Part shown: positions 45,793-56,869 of the stretch, in pieces
Position numbering within the stretch: the stretch's first letter is position 1
How the letters are laid out: the number at the start of each line of letters is the position of its first letter
Source of the DNA: Gonocerus acuteangulatus
Lineage: Eukaryota; Arthropoda; Insecta; Hemiptera; Coreidae
Length of the DNA stretch: 64,000 nucleotides
Assembly (NCBI GenBank): GCA_946811695.1
Contig: OX328124.1
Span: 54,400,360-54,464,359, forward strand
Reading direction: 5' to 3'
Notes under the pieces: generated by a model
Told to the model about the DNA's origin: nothing
What the model saw: only the letters and a program-made list of their open reading frames with translations
The model's database searches: none
Translations under genes and position numbers: made by a program

Positions 45793-45993
45793 CGTCGATA
45801 CAAATGCAAAGTATCGAATGTGAAAAAACGCATTTTTCATTTTCAATTTTTCTGATTGCTGTAGGTTTTAATAACAGAAAATCAAACTAACGAATTTGCA
45901 TTATTAAAACATATCATAGGATAAAATATATATAAAGTCATCTATAAGATACCAACCACTTTTCACATTCGATACTTTGCATTTGTGTCGACG
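45793..45993. mobile_element. 201-bp MITE
   Basis: Terminal inverted repeats of 34 bp (45793-45826 and 45960-45993) match with one mismatch. They begin CGTCGA(T/C)ACAAATG and end GAATGTGAAAA. Beyond them a weaker CCTTA/TAAGG similarity continues outward for a few bases. The interior is AT-rich and non-coding. No clear target duplication. Confidence 0.8.
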
Positions 45994-45999
45994 ATATAA

Positions 46000-46556
46000 G
46001 GACAAAGGCAGAAAGCACAATGCGATCTAGGGAACGTATAGAAATATTCCTCTGTACATTTCTGAACGGAGGGATAGGGAGTTTCGCTTACTGACTTGTG
46101 CGCGCGATCTCAAAAGATTCTTATTTCTTGATGACGTTGGTCGCCCCGCCCGAGGTTTGTTCAATGTCGATCCACTTTCCTCTAACTTCTGGACCGATTG
46201 TTAAATCCCTCATTAGGTTTAGATAGACTATCAATCGCATCATTTTGTTCTGAATCAAATTCGTAATCGTGGACAATAAAATCCGCTTCTTTGTCACTAT
46301 CCTCCATAAGCAACACATCTTCCAATGTTCTGATTGGAAGACCAAACACTGGGAGAAAACCACGACTGGCAACATGGTATAAATTGAAATCACATCGAGA
46401 CAGGAAATGTCAGGTGGGTATAAAATAGTAAATTATTATTTAAGGACCTTCATTGTTTTAAGAAAATACTAGATTAAACCCATTTTACATCGCCCTCTCC
46501 TGGAAAGTATCGAAAAAATGCACTTCACCAAAGATGCGGCGCGATAAATAAATAAA
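46000..46556. other. Non-coding stretch with a weak acidic frame
   Basis: On the minus strand near 46240-46340 one frame reads EDVLLMEDSDKEADFIVHDY, an acidic stretch like the N-terminus of some piggyBac-type transposases. It is too short to name. Confidence 0.35.
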
Positions 46557-47735
46557 TCTATATATATAAAAATCACGTGTCTGTCTGTTTGTTTGTTTGT
46601 TCCTTATACAAATCCACACCGTTTGACCGATTTGGACCAACCTTGGCAGACAGGTAGGTCTTGATACGGGAAATCTCCTAGGCTAGGTCAAAAAAATCTA
46701 CCAGCTGTCTGTCTGTATGTTTGTGCCTTAAACAAATCCACACCGTTCGTCCGATTTTGAATAAACTTGATACCATCTCCACACCGTTCCTTCGATTTTG
46801 ACTAAACTCGGTACACATGTAGATCTTAGTCTGAGGAGTGTCGTAGACTAAGTCAAAAACGTCTTATAACTGTCTGTCTGTATGTTTGTCCCTTATACAA
46901 ATCCACACCGTTCGTCCGATTTTGACTAAACATGGTACGCATGTAGATCTTAATCTGAGGAGTGTCGTAGGCTAAGTCAAAAACGTCTACCAGCTGTCTG
47001 TCAGTAAGTTTGTACCTCATACAAATCCACGCCGTTCGTCTGATTTTGACTAAACTCGGTACACATGTAGATCTTAATCTGAGGAGTGTCGTAGACTAAG
47101 TCAAAAACGTCTTATAACTGTCTGTCTGTATGTTTGTCCCTTATACAAATCCACACCGTTCGTCCGATTTTGACTAAACATGGTACGCATGTAGATCTTA
47201 ATCTGAGGAGTGTCGTAGGCTAAGTCAAAAACGTCTACCAGCTGTCTGTCAGTAAGTTTGTACCTCATACAAATCCACGCCGTTCGTCTGATTTTGACTA
47301 AACTCGGTACACAGGTAGATCCTAATCTGGAGAGTGCCGTAAGCTAGGTCAAAAACCTCTACCAGCTGTCTGTCTGTTTGTTTGTTCCCTATAAAATCAA
47401 AACCGTTTAATAGGTTTTGATCAAACTGGGCACACAGGTTGGTCTTGATCAGGGGAAAACGTCTACCAGCTGCTGTCTGTATGTTTTTTTTATATATAAA
47501 AATCCACACCGTTAGACCGATTTTTACCAAACTTGGCATACATGCATGTCTTGATACGGGGGGTGTTATAGGTTAGGTCAAAGTCGTCTAGGACTCAAAG
47601 TTTGGAGGTCACGGGTTCGAAACAGTTACAGATTCGTGTTATTAGATTTTAATAATACTTGTTTGGTTTCTAATTTTTTTAGGCTTTTCTATATGCAGAA
47701 ATTACGTGTAGCACGGCACACTGGGTAACAGCTAG
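46557..47735 (+). mobile_element. Helitron-like element with internal satellite
   Basis: The 5' end is TC followed by TATATATATAAAAATCACG, and the 3' end is GGGTAACAGCTAG (CTRR type) at 47735. The nucleotides on either side are A and T, as for Helitron insertion. The interior is a tandem array of about 123-bp units, each with 'ctgtctgtctgtatgtttgt', 'ccgattttgactaaac' and 'tcggtacacatgtagatctt'. Units alternate in two types, so 46866-47112 and 47112-47358 are nearly identical 247-bp dimers. Non-coding. Confidence 0.75.
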
Positions 47736-48550
47736 TATATAATAAGATAGTAAGAGATGAGGAATTGGATTTAGAGAATAGTCGCCAGTTAAATGTTAAA
47801 TCCTATACGTATGGAGTAAACACATAGAAATTAGAGTTTTGAAAGATAATATGCTAAACGAATTCCATGAATGATATTGCGCGATTCCTAATATTCTGCG
47901 TTAGCTTACATTTTTCTTGAGAAAGCCTTTAGAGATAATCGCTTGGGACGTGCATGGTTATACAATGAGGCATTTTTGTAGGGCTTATCTTGGTTACATA
48001 ACTCCAATAAATTGTACAAATATTTTAGTTAGCCCCGAAGATGAGATCTTTCCGTAAATCGCTGAAGGATCCCTTTTTAGCGTAGAGTCAACATTAGCAA
48101 TGACCTTGTTCGAATATATTGAAGCCGAATTATCCACTAGATCCTTCTACAATTCGATTAGTTGTTTAAATCCTCGAAGGATATGGAGGCCCCTGGTAGT
48201 ATTCCCTACCTTGCCTTAATGGAAAGTTTGTTGGTAGCGAGCCAGCTAGGGGATCAGTTAACAAGGCCGATGTTTACTGAATGGCTTTAGTTGCTTCAGC
48301 TGAGTGCTCCTACTAACTACTCTATACACATACTCCACAGCTCTTTACAGCTGTTTTAGAACTTTCCGCTTACCTCCGCTGTGCACTAACCAAACAGCTC
48401 TCCCATAATCCAAACGGGAAATTAGAGGAGGCCAGAGCAAAATCTACTCCTCGAGGATTTCCCTCCTAAGAAGGTGGTGACTTTTAAGAGAGAGGCCCAG
48501 AGAAGCATAATCTTCAAATAATTAAGAAAATTCAATTTTGTGGTGAGAGG
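47736..48550. other. Non-coding stretch, no gene seen
   Basis: No repeat family or coding region recognised. Confidence 0.5.
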
Positions 48551-48680
48551 AGATATTCAGGGTTCGGTCTTGGTATCTTTGTAAATCAATACGTTTTATA
48601 AGAAAGTGCGTATTATATTTGCCATTATATTGGCTAGAAGTTATAGCCTTCACCAGGGCTGTAAAACCAGGAGGACAAAG
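48550..48680 (-). repeat. Degraded relative of the 58.1-kb hammerhead element
   Basis: 'agggttcggtcttggtatct' and, on the minus strand, 'cagccctggtgaaggctata' match the element at 58071-58432 ('ggggttcggtcactgctac' and 'cagccctgatgaaggcttga'). The core CTGATGA has become CTGGTGA and the GAAAC part is lost. Confidence 0.6.
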
Positions 48681-50063
48681 ATTATATTAATATATATGCA
48701 GATGAAATGATAGAAAACAAATTATACATAGACGAGGATGAATGATAAATATGTGTTATATCTAGAACTTAAAAAATAAAGGTAGATTGAAAACTTAAAA
48801 TATGGATAACTCATGAATAGATTTAAAATTAATAAATAGAGGGTGAAAATTGGCCTACCAATGGGAGAACTATGCTTCCATTTCTGAATCTGGTGAGTGG
48901 ATCGACAAGACAAGAGCTTTGAGGGGGGTAGTTTTTTAATTGATTCATTTTTTTTGTCTCGGACCAACTTGCAGGAACTGTCTTCTTTCCACATAAACAT
49001 TTCTTCGATAGTGAAATTTTAAAAAAGAAACGATTGATCTTTTGCTCCCAAACGGCGTGCTATTTTTGTATGAAACTTTGAACTAAATATAATAATTCAT
49101 TTTAGCGTATTCTAGTTGGACAAATTTTAAAAACCTGCCGTAAAGAAAACTAAATGAAAACTGAGGTTCTACAAACCGAAAGCGAGAGACTAGATATAAC
49201 CCACTTTCTCAGTTTATTTCTCGACTTTCGCCAAGTCTAAAGGAACTCCAAATGATAATCTACAACTCATCTTAGATGAAAACTATAAAAGGCTACTCCA
49301 GAAAATGAAGCACGATAGAACTAAAAAATAAACAAGAGCAACCTCATGGGCGAGGAAATAGGTTAAATTTCAACCTCAGGAAATACATGCTCTTCGGAAA
49401 TAACAAAATCCTTCATGTAACGAAAAGTCCAACTTGAAGTAACTGTTTATCTAGAGTGCATATAATGTTTACATAAGGGTAATTTCGAAACGTTTGCATA
49501 TTTCAGAAACATCAACCACCGTTTTCTTCCACTGTGGTGGTCCTATTTACATTTGAACTTTTTTTTAAGCATTTCGTTTTCCTCGTTGGGGGATCCCTCC
49601 ACCTTGGGCGTTTATTTTGTCTGCGTATTCCATCCTTTCTGGATACTACTTGTATTTTAATTATGTACATGAAATAATGATTCCTTATACAATTAATATA
49701 AATACTGAATAATAATAATAAAATCTAAAATAATAATAAAAAAAGAAACTAAATAAATAAAAATATATACATATGATGGGTTGAGAAGCCAAGGAGTACA
49801 AGTGACGATATCATCATTTTGAGATATTACTGTTTAAAGTTAAATCATTTTTGTAAATTCCCCGATAAGTGTATGTCTGTATAATGCTTAAATTATGTTT
49901 CTACAATGCATCAATTGAAATTTCAGTAATATGGTTAAAAAAAAAAACTATGCATCACTTGTACCTTTTGGCTTCCAAAAGCAAACAATTAATATTTATT
50001 GTCAGGATACTTTATAAGTATAACTCAATAAAACAGTATGAGATGGCAGACAATAAGTATATC
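48680..50063. other. Non-coding stretch, no gene seen
   Basis: AT-rich sequence with no recognised element. Short simple repeats (AATAAT) near 49700-49740. Confidence 0.5.
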
Positions 50064-50254
50064 GGGTCTCCCCGTGGTCTAGTGGCTAACGCCTTAGATT
50101 CTCATGCGGGAGATGGGGGTTCGAGTCCCACTGGCGGCAGGATTTTTTCTCATCTCAAGGCCCATTTAGAAGGTTCCTTGCCTTATCCTAATGGATGTCA
50201 GCGCTAATGGTCCAGTTTTCGGTGTGCCCAAAAAAAAAAAAAAAAAGAAAAAAA
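50064..50254 (+). mobile_element. SINE-2, best copy, tRNA-Glu-like head
   Basis: The head GGTCTAGTGGCTAACGCC (box A region), TTCTCAT (CTC anticodon-like loop) and GGGGTTCGAGTCCCAC (box B) resembles tRNA-Glu. The acceptor ends do not pair, so it is a SINE head and not a gene. A body of about 80 bp and an A-rich tail (50228-50254) follow. At least nine fragments of this family are in the window. Confidence 0.8.
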
Positions 50255-50283
50255 GTATGATGTACAATTAAATTGATTTTCCT

Positions 50284-51136
50284 TCAATTGTTTAGAGTCT
50301 CTGTCCAAAATAAAGCCCCTTTCTTCTTCCAAAGCTTCATGGTCACCATCAACTGGCTCAGCTTCTGTAACTTTTCTACGTGGCTGTTGTCGTCCTTTCT
50401 TAACACATGTAATGTATTGTATAAACTACGGCTGTATGGATGAATAAATTGTAGCAACTCTTCCAAGTCCTTGTACTTGTTTGCGTTTATTCCTGGAGTC
50501 CTAGCTTTGGGTGGAAGCTCGCCTGCAACTGAACGCAGTCTTCCTTCTATAGGCTTGGGCTTCATATAGTACACAGAGAAAGGCATGTCAGGATTGAATG
50601 TTGACTTGTAGACCAATGTGATTGGATTTTTTATACCTTAACCATTGCATTTTTCGGATACCTTTGACTGTTTTGACATAGTGCTCTCCTAAAGGTTTTA
50701 GAGAGATAAACTCGTTTTCCATGCTGGTCACAAACATCTTAGGTCACAAAAATACCTCTACTTAACTGTCTGCGAGCTCGTTCAACTATGGCAAGTTTTT
50801 ATCCCATTCATTGTAGGAGTGCCCAGAGAGAAGGTACTTATATGATCTACTTGTTCAATGTGAGTGTTTTTAACTATGTACAACCAGAACTAACACTGTG
50901 CAGCTTTTGTTTTGCCCCCCTGCATTGTCACTAAACATAGTTAATTGTTTAACTGTCGCTGGAAGAGCATTGATAAAATTAAGCAAACCACAAAGTATCT
51001 CTTCACAACCTCTATTAGCCTGAACCTCATGCCACATGTACGTAGAAGCATTGACAATCCCCAGGTTGAGTTCACAAATGCTGTACGTCTGCAGCTGTCG
51101 TGAATAATAAACTTTTGAGTAAGTCAAAAAGATCAT
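50284..51136 (-). pseudogene. DUF7869-like protein fragment
   Basis: Minus-strand segments in order: YSICELNLGIVNASTYMWHE, RGCEEILCGLLNFINALPAT, LTMFSDNAGGQNKSCT; then, in another frame, FVTSMENEFISLKPLGEHYV, IRKMQWLRYKKS; then VYKSTFNPDMPFSVYYMKPK. The SDNAGGQN block and the ATVKQL context are typical of a protein family (DUF7869, from memory) widespread in invertebrates, often multi-copy and transposon-linked. Frames shift at least twice (about 50870 and 50620), so it is broken. Function is unknown. Confidence 0.65.
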
Positions 51137-51149
51137 TTTTTTTTTTTTT

Positions 51150-51205
51150 TTTGTTTAGGTGCATCTACTACTAAGGTCATTAGCACCAAGATCATTATTG
51201 TTTGA
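51150..51205 (-). repeat. SINE-2 tail fragment
   Basis: 'aaggtcattagcaccaagat', preceded by an 18-bp poly(T) run, matches the SINE-2 tail on the minus strand. Poly(T) here is the complement of an A-tail. Confidence 0.5.
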
Positions 51206-52190
51206 AATTATTAAGATCAAATGTTGAAACTGTGTGCAAATACTTCTTCAAATACACGGTCCCTTACTTAAGAAAACAAAACAATTTTGCCTTAAATAGA
51301 TTGCACTGGAAATAACAGAATTATATAATAAGGTATTCTAGAATATCATCATTATGTGACAAGTTATTTCATTCTTATAAGTATGTTAAGGCCCATTACG
51401 TAAGGAATGTAGCTATTGAGGTTTCTCCCATGACTTCGGATTTTAAATAATATCATTGTAATAATGTGTATGCTTATTGCTTATTGCAGAAGATTGTGTT
51501 TGTTAACAGCAGAGAACATCTACCAGCGTACACTTTCAGCGTTCATTTTATAGGAATTTTGGTAAGGCATCACTTCTATTTTCTCAAGGAATGAAAAGAA
51601 TGAACAAGACATTCTTTTGGATAATATGAATATCCGAATCTTCCTACAAGAACAATCAGAATCGTATATGAACTTTTAAATTCATACAAAAACTTAGACA
51701 TAGAAGACATTATAATTATTCACGAAGAATCGTGCGTTTATATCGTATAGCTAGCCTTATGAACACTATGAAGCATTGAACCAGCTGCCGGTTACTGAAC
51801 GGAAGCAGATGTCCTGTCCGCTGCTAAGCTAGGACTGGAGATCGTGAGGAAGAATCGAGCTGGAAGATTTGAGCTAGTGCATGCCTTTAAGCTTTATTTC
51901 AAGTTCCACTGCACTAGTCATTCACTAATAAAGTGCCCAAGAGGACAAATCGCAAAGCTTTATAAATGATAAGTCATTTATTCTAGGCTGAATTGGTTCT
52001 TATGTGCTTTTCATCAGCCTGGTTCTCCAGTTAGGAAACCGTTTATGAGGAGTTTGCCACCTGCAACATTTCGCGTTTCGAAACCCATAGATTAAAAAAA
52101 TAACGGTTGTGTCTAATTTGTGTGTGTGTATGTATAATATACATACACACACACACACAAAATAATACACATAATATACATCGTATATAC
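51206..52190. other. Stretch with two decayed rolling-circle ends
   Basis: 51385-51445 ('gtagctattgaggtttctcc' then 'catgacttcgg') is a decayed family A 3' region. 52005-52140 ('gcgtttcgaaacccatag' followed by a GT/CA tract) is a decayed family B 3' region. No gene. Confidence 0.5.
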
Positions 52191-52191
52191 A

Positions 52192-52480
52192 TACAGGGTG
52201 TCCCGATTTTAAATGGCAAAACTTCAGGAGCTTGTAGGGGACCAAAAAACTAAGACAAAATGTCCTTTAGAGATTCGCTCGTTTTTGCTTCGTTTTGGAG
52301 AAAATCTCAAAACAAGAAAATACACAAGTTGTTATTTTTGTACTTACTTATTTAAATTTTCAATGGAAAAAAATTGTTATTGTGAATTTTTTCAAGAAAC
52401 AAAATTCAAATCTCTTGGTGCTGGTAAGGTTAAAAGTCTGTTAGTTTTAGATAAGAAGAATGTTATTTATTATTAATTGA
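52192..52480 (+). mobile_element. One-ended mariner-like relic
   Basis: TACAGGGTGTCCCGATTTTAA is a Tc1/mariner-type terminus like those at 16790 and 61806. The following sequence ('ggcaaaacttcaggagcttg') is not shared with them. No matching opposite end or transposase was found. Confidence 0.5.
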
Positions 52481-53480
52481 TTATTATTTATTAATAATTT
52501 TACTTGTGTTATGGATATATTTTTGTATAAAGACATTATAACCTCAACTATGTAATGTAAACAATTCACAAATACAATTTCTTTTTGTTCTAAGTACTCA
52601 CAATCCGGTGTCAGGCGTAATTAATAAAATTTAGAACACCAGGCAATTGCACAAACAATGAGCCATCTCCTTGTTGGTAGTCCGTGTTTTACACACTCAT
52701 CTCTCATAAATATACTCAGAAAATAACAAGAAGTTTTCTCTCCAGTGAAGTGATACACTGAAAGCTTATGAAGTATTAGTTTCCTTAACAATTCTATGAT
52801 TTTCGCTGAAAAGAAAAGGAGCTGTCAAAAACCAGCTTCTCTCCCCCCACAATTCTTTTCTTCTATTCTAAACCCCTTGAGGTTTCCATTGGGTCTCTTT
52901 GAAAACGGCAATAATTTGAATAACAATCCTTATATTTGAATAAGGAACGGGCCCTAAGTGCTATTGAGTGAAGTAAGTGGCTGAAAGCAGGGTGAATGAC
53001 AGCAAGGAAAGGATAACAACTCCACAAGTGCCATATACTCATCTTACCCTCCTTAAGTGATTCTTTGATTCGGATTTGATCTCTGAGGGTAGCATTAATA
53101 CTGGCTATAGCCAATTTTGGAGTATTTCGTCTTTAAGGATTAAAAAAAAAAAAAAAAACCTCTTTAATTATAAACAGACATGTGTAAGGATATGGAGTAA
53201 ATGTGAGTTGTATGGAGTGCATTGTTCTCGGATCTACAAAAATAAAAAAGGAAGAAACAAAAATCAAAGAAGAAAACACATATCCAAGATTCATAAAAAT
53301 ATGATATTCATGAAAATATACTTATATTTATTTATACGTGTATGCATTTATTTCTGAAATACATAAAAATGAAAATAATGATTTTTTTTATTGAGATAAA
53401 GATAATTAGCCGTTGAGGTGATAACTAGTCAAGAAATGGTTAAGTGAAAGCGTCAGATTAAAAAAAAAAACAAAAAATCT
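52481..53480. other. Non-coding stretch, no gene seen
   Basis: No recognised repeats. The 83-codon minus-strand frame near 52863-53114 has no known domain. Confidence 0.45.
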
Positions 53481-53828
53481 ATATTTCAAACGTTTTGGCA
53501 TGCTCATTGGCAGCCTTCTTCAGCAAAAAAAATAATATTCATAATTAAAAACAACAATAAACACAATAAGAAAGTTTTCTCATCATAAAAATAGGTTAAA
53601 AAACAATTTTTACTTTCCCTCTAGTACGTTTTGTATCAAACTACTTATCAATTTGTTCATAAAGAAACCTTTGTTTACCTAATAGGCACTTAAAAAATTG
53701 TTTTTTACGCTGTTGTTATTATTTATAATTTGTCTTACTGTTGTGATAACTTTTCGTTTGTAATTATGTATATTTCTTTTTGAGCTGAAGATGCCTGCCA
53801 AAGAGCATGCCGACAAGTCAGAAATATA
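53481..53828. repeat. Inverted pair with hammerhead-like ends
   Basis: The right arm (53784-53828) reads GCTGAAGATGCCTGCC, then AAAGAGCATGCCGACAAG and TCAGAAATATA. The left arm (53481-53525) is its reverse complement with GCTGAAGAAGGCTGCC and CATGCCAAAACGTTTG. CTGAAGA, a GGC/GCC hairpin and (A)AAAC keep the hammerhead order, but GAAA is AAAA on the left. Confidence 0.5.
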
Positions 53829-53829
53829 T

Positions 53830-54265
53830 ATATACTTTTTCTCAAAATCGTACATTTTCTTTTAACAGTATTCCAACCATTCCTTTATTTTTGTCATACT
53901 GAGTTTAGGTTCTAAAATAAAAGCAAGTAAAGGAATTACGCTAGAATTATGTATAGTGACGTTAAAAATTCTGTATTTATTTATTTAAAGAAGTGACTGG
54001 AGTGCTCTGCGACCCATTTCTAATTAAATATGTAGAAAACGTGATCATAAAAGTCGTGTTTTAGGTTCTTAGTCATCAATGTTATTGTTTTGTTTTGTGA
54101 CTAAGATTGACAAGATTTTGACGAACATTATATGGCAAAAAACTAGGCGAAATAATAATAAAATAATTTCAACGCGTGGAAAATCAGACGTTACTATAAA
54201 ACCAGTTTGACCAGCTATTCAAGGCTCTTGAAGCAAAAGTCTCGCCTTCTATGTACTTATTTTGG
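53830..54265. other. Non-coding stretch, no gene seen
   Basis: AT-rich, no recognised element. Confidence 0.45.
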
Positions 54266-54269
54266 GAGG

Positions 54270-54385
54270 CTGTTTACTTATTTTAGCTAGTCTAAGTGCC
54301 CTCGAAGAGGCGTCAATGAATGTGAAGCCGGTCGTGTAACTTGTATGAAATGATTAGTATGAAAGTGTTTTTATTGTGTAGTCTG
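54270..54385 (+). repeat. Decayed copy of the 314-354 hammerhead element
   Basis: 'taagtgccctcgaagaggcg' and 'tcaatgaatgtgaa' correspond to 'taagtgctcctgaagaggcg' and 'tcacagcgacgtgaa' at 309-343. The downstream 'gaaagtgtttttat' matches 378-395. The core is mutated. Confidence 0.55.
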
Positions 54386-54414
54386 AAGCATAATTTATAA
54401 AATAAAAATCATTC

Positions 54415-54465
54415 GAGAAGGGTCTCATAGTGGTCTAGTCGCGAGAACGATAGGTCATTGAAGTA
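54415..54465 (+). repeat. SINE-2 head scrap
   Basis: 'gggtctcatagtggtctagt' matches the first 20 bases of the SINE-2 head. The rest is lost. Confidence 0.45.
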
Positions 54466-54785
54466 ATTTTCATCCATTTCTGAAAATCACTAAAAAAAAA
54501 AAAAAAAAAATAAAATACTCGTGTTTCTTTGTTTTTGAGTTGTTTTCAAACACGTTTTAAATATTTGGAGTAAAAGGGATTTTTTTGTGATTAGTAAATT
54601 ATTTATCTTAATTATTTGGGTGAGAGCATCGACGTTGGTTGTTTCCTTTATCGCTAATTGCTTCCGGGAACAAATGATCCATGCATTAAAAAAAGTGCTC
54701 AGAAAAAATTGGGTATTCTGTTTTTTCCAAGAATTGTGTACCTATTTATTCACTGGTATGTAATTTACATAAAATCCATTTCCAT

Positions 54786-54792
54786 AAAAAAA

Positions 54793-54844
<52 letters not shown>

Positions 54845-54850
54845 AAAAAA
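54786..54850. repeat. 65-bp poly(A) tract
   Basis: Nearly pure A with two G. It may be a retroposon tail, but no body was recognised upstream. Confidence 0.85.
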
Positions 54851-55534
54851 CGAATATAGTGAGGTAAATGTTTTAAGTAGTTCTAAGAATTTACTGTAAA
54901 TAATATTATAATTTTCTATCAGATTTAAAGAAGTACTTAAAAGAAACGTGAAGAATGGAAAATTGGACGAGCATTATACATTGATTCTTATAAGCAGTCT
55001 GTTAAGAGTTCATCATATAAACATAAATTACAGTGTATAGAAAGACGTGTTGACCGTTAAGCGAACAATAATGTTGTGTGGTTGTATAAAAAGCCGCCAG
55101 ACCGTGCGAGTATAAAGGAGTTGCTAGACAAAGACTAGTTAGAGACCATTGTATCTTGGAGCTAGTTCCTTGGCTCCAAGGAGCATCAGTAAGTAATATA
55201 GATATCGATGTTGAGGAGAGGGGAAGCGCTGGATCTCATAGATCTATAGTAGCTACTGTTTCTGAAACAGGAGAAAGTTTTATAAATAAATCTAGCTACT
55301 GATTGAATACACCGAACTTCAAGTACTCCACATAGATCATTCATTTCCTGGTTCAAAAAAAATGCAAGCGGAGGGAATGTTATAATTTAAAATAAATAAA
55401 CGCTACTGAACAATAGAACCTACGCTCTGTATATAATTTGTTAGAAAGAAAAAATCCGTCATCACTATTTTATCAACCCCTCGCTCCCTGGAAAGACAAT
55501 CGTCAATTAATTTCCTGTTGTCGGGAACGACATA
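54851..55534. other. Unassigned, with a TATA-like promoter context
   Basis: 'gttgtataaaaagccgcc' at about 55083 followed by a GC-rich patch resembles an LTR or host promoter. There is no pairing LTR and no coding region, so I leave it unassigned. Confidence 0.3.
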
Positions 55535-56744
55535 TACAGTGTGTCCCAGCATATGTGTCCACCCCCTTTTTCTCCTAGAGTTGTTGGAATTTCGAAATGA
55601 AACTTGGTATGTCATAGTTATGTGGCAACAGGTATATTTTATGACAAATTCTGATAGAAAATTTAATTTTAAGACTAAATTACTTTGAGACATCTTTTGA
55701 TCCGACGCACCGTTTGCGCGTAAAACGCAAAAAACTGAAAAATATCGCCCTTTTGTAGGCAAATTCCTATTTATCACTGAAACCAAGCCTTGTACGTAAA
55801 AACACCTCTATACAAACGTTGTAGCCTATTAATTTTCCTTTCAGATGATACCAAGATCAACGTTGTAGATTGAATATTTAACGGGATATTACGAATGAAA
55901 AATATACCTTAAAAGTTTTAAAAAATAACAATTCAGAAAATCGATATGAATAGAAAAAAAATAGCTGTCATAAACAATAAAAAAAAGTATGTATTTATTT
56001 ACTTTATGAAAAAAAAGTAAATACAAATTATTATAAAACAGAACAGAATAAATTTCTCTTTGCATATGAAATTATAATTACATTAAAGGACAAACTAAAA
56101 AACAAAGGCCCTCACCGTGTTTCCATATGAAATCTGCACTGGCGTCTTTCTTGACTTTGATGCCAACATTTTATTTCTAGTTCCTAGAAATAATTTTTCC
56201 TCAATTATCAAACCTCTAACTGTACTCGTTTTGGAGGAATAAGGCTTGAAACCCCTAACTTCAAAGTCGTTTTTCTATGAAACTATACTAGATATTTAAA
56301 TGAAAATAATGTGAATTGAAGCTATTGATTATATGCACCTTTCGTATTTTTTTAATAATTTTCGGACCACTTATAAGGTAAGAAAAAAAATTGTGAAGAT
56401 TTTAAGGGCGGTTTTCCCTAACTACCCCTCCGAGCACACCTACCAAAAAAAATCACGTAAAATCAGTAATGTCTCAACTGTTATCCGTAAAAGTTTCATA
56501 GATGTGTGAAAGGTGCATCATACATTAAATTACAAAAACCCTATATCCATAGCTAAACACTAAAAACCAGATGTATCGAAAATATCTCAAGTTACTCTTA
56601 AGACGTTTTTAGCGCGGTTCCTCCCTCCCTCATAGGGAGGAACCCCGCTTATAGGGTTGATACAATGAAACAATCCGGAAGTGCCGACTAGAAAATTTTG
56701 CGTTTCAGAACCTCTGGAAACCGAAAATGATGGTAGTTCAAATT

Positions 56745-56795
<51 letters not shown>

Positions 56796-56804
56796 GTATA
56801 TATT

Positions 56805-56869
<65 letters not shown>

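Noticed and set aside
46121..46393. piggyBac transposase fragment
   Set aside because: Only a short acidic stretch resembles such N-termini. No catalytic or cysteine-rich part is present.
46866..47360. CRISPR-like array
   Set aside because: The repeats are contiguous ~123-bp satellite units inside a Helitron in a eukaryotic genome, with no unique spacers.
50064..50142. tRNA-Glu gene
   Set aside because: The promoter boxes are good, but the acceptor ends do not pair and the same head recurs with a SINE body and A-tail, so it is a SINE.
54658..54867. Lys-rich small protein
   Set aside because: The Lys run is the translation of a poly(A) tract.
55060..55200. Solo LTR with TATA box
   Set aside because: A TATA-like motif and GC-rich downstream patch exist, but I found no defined ends or target duplication.
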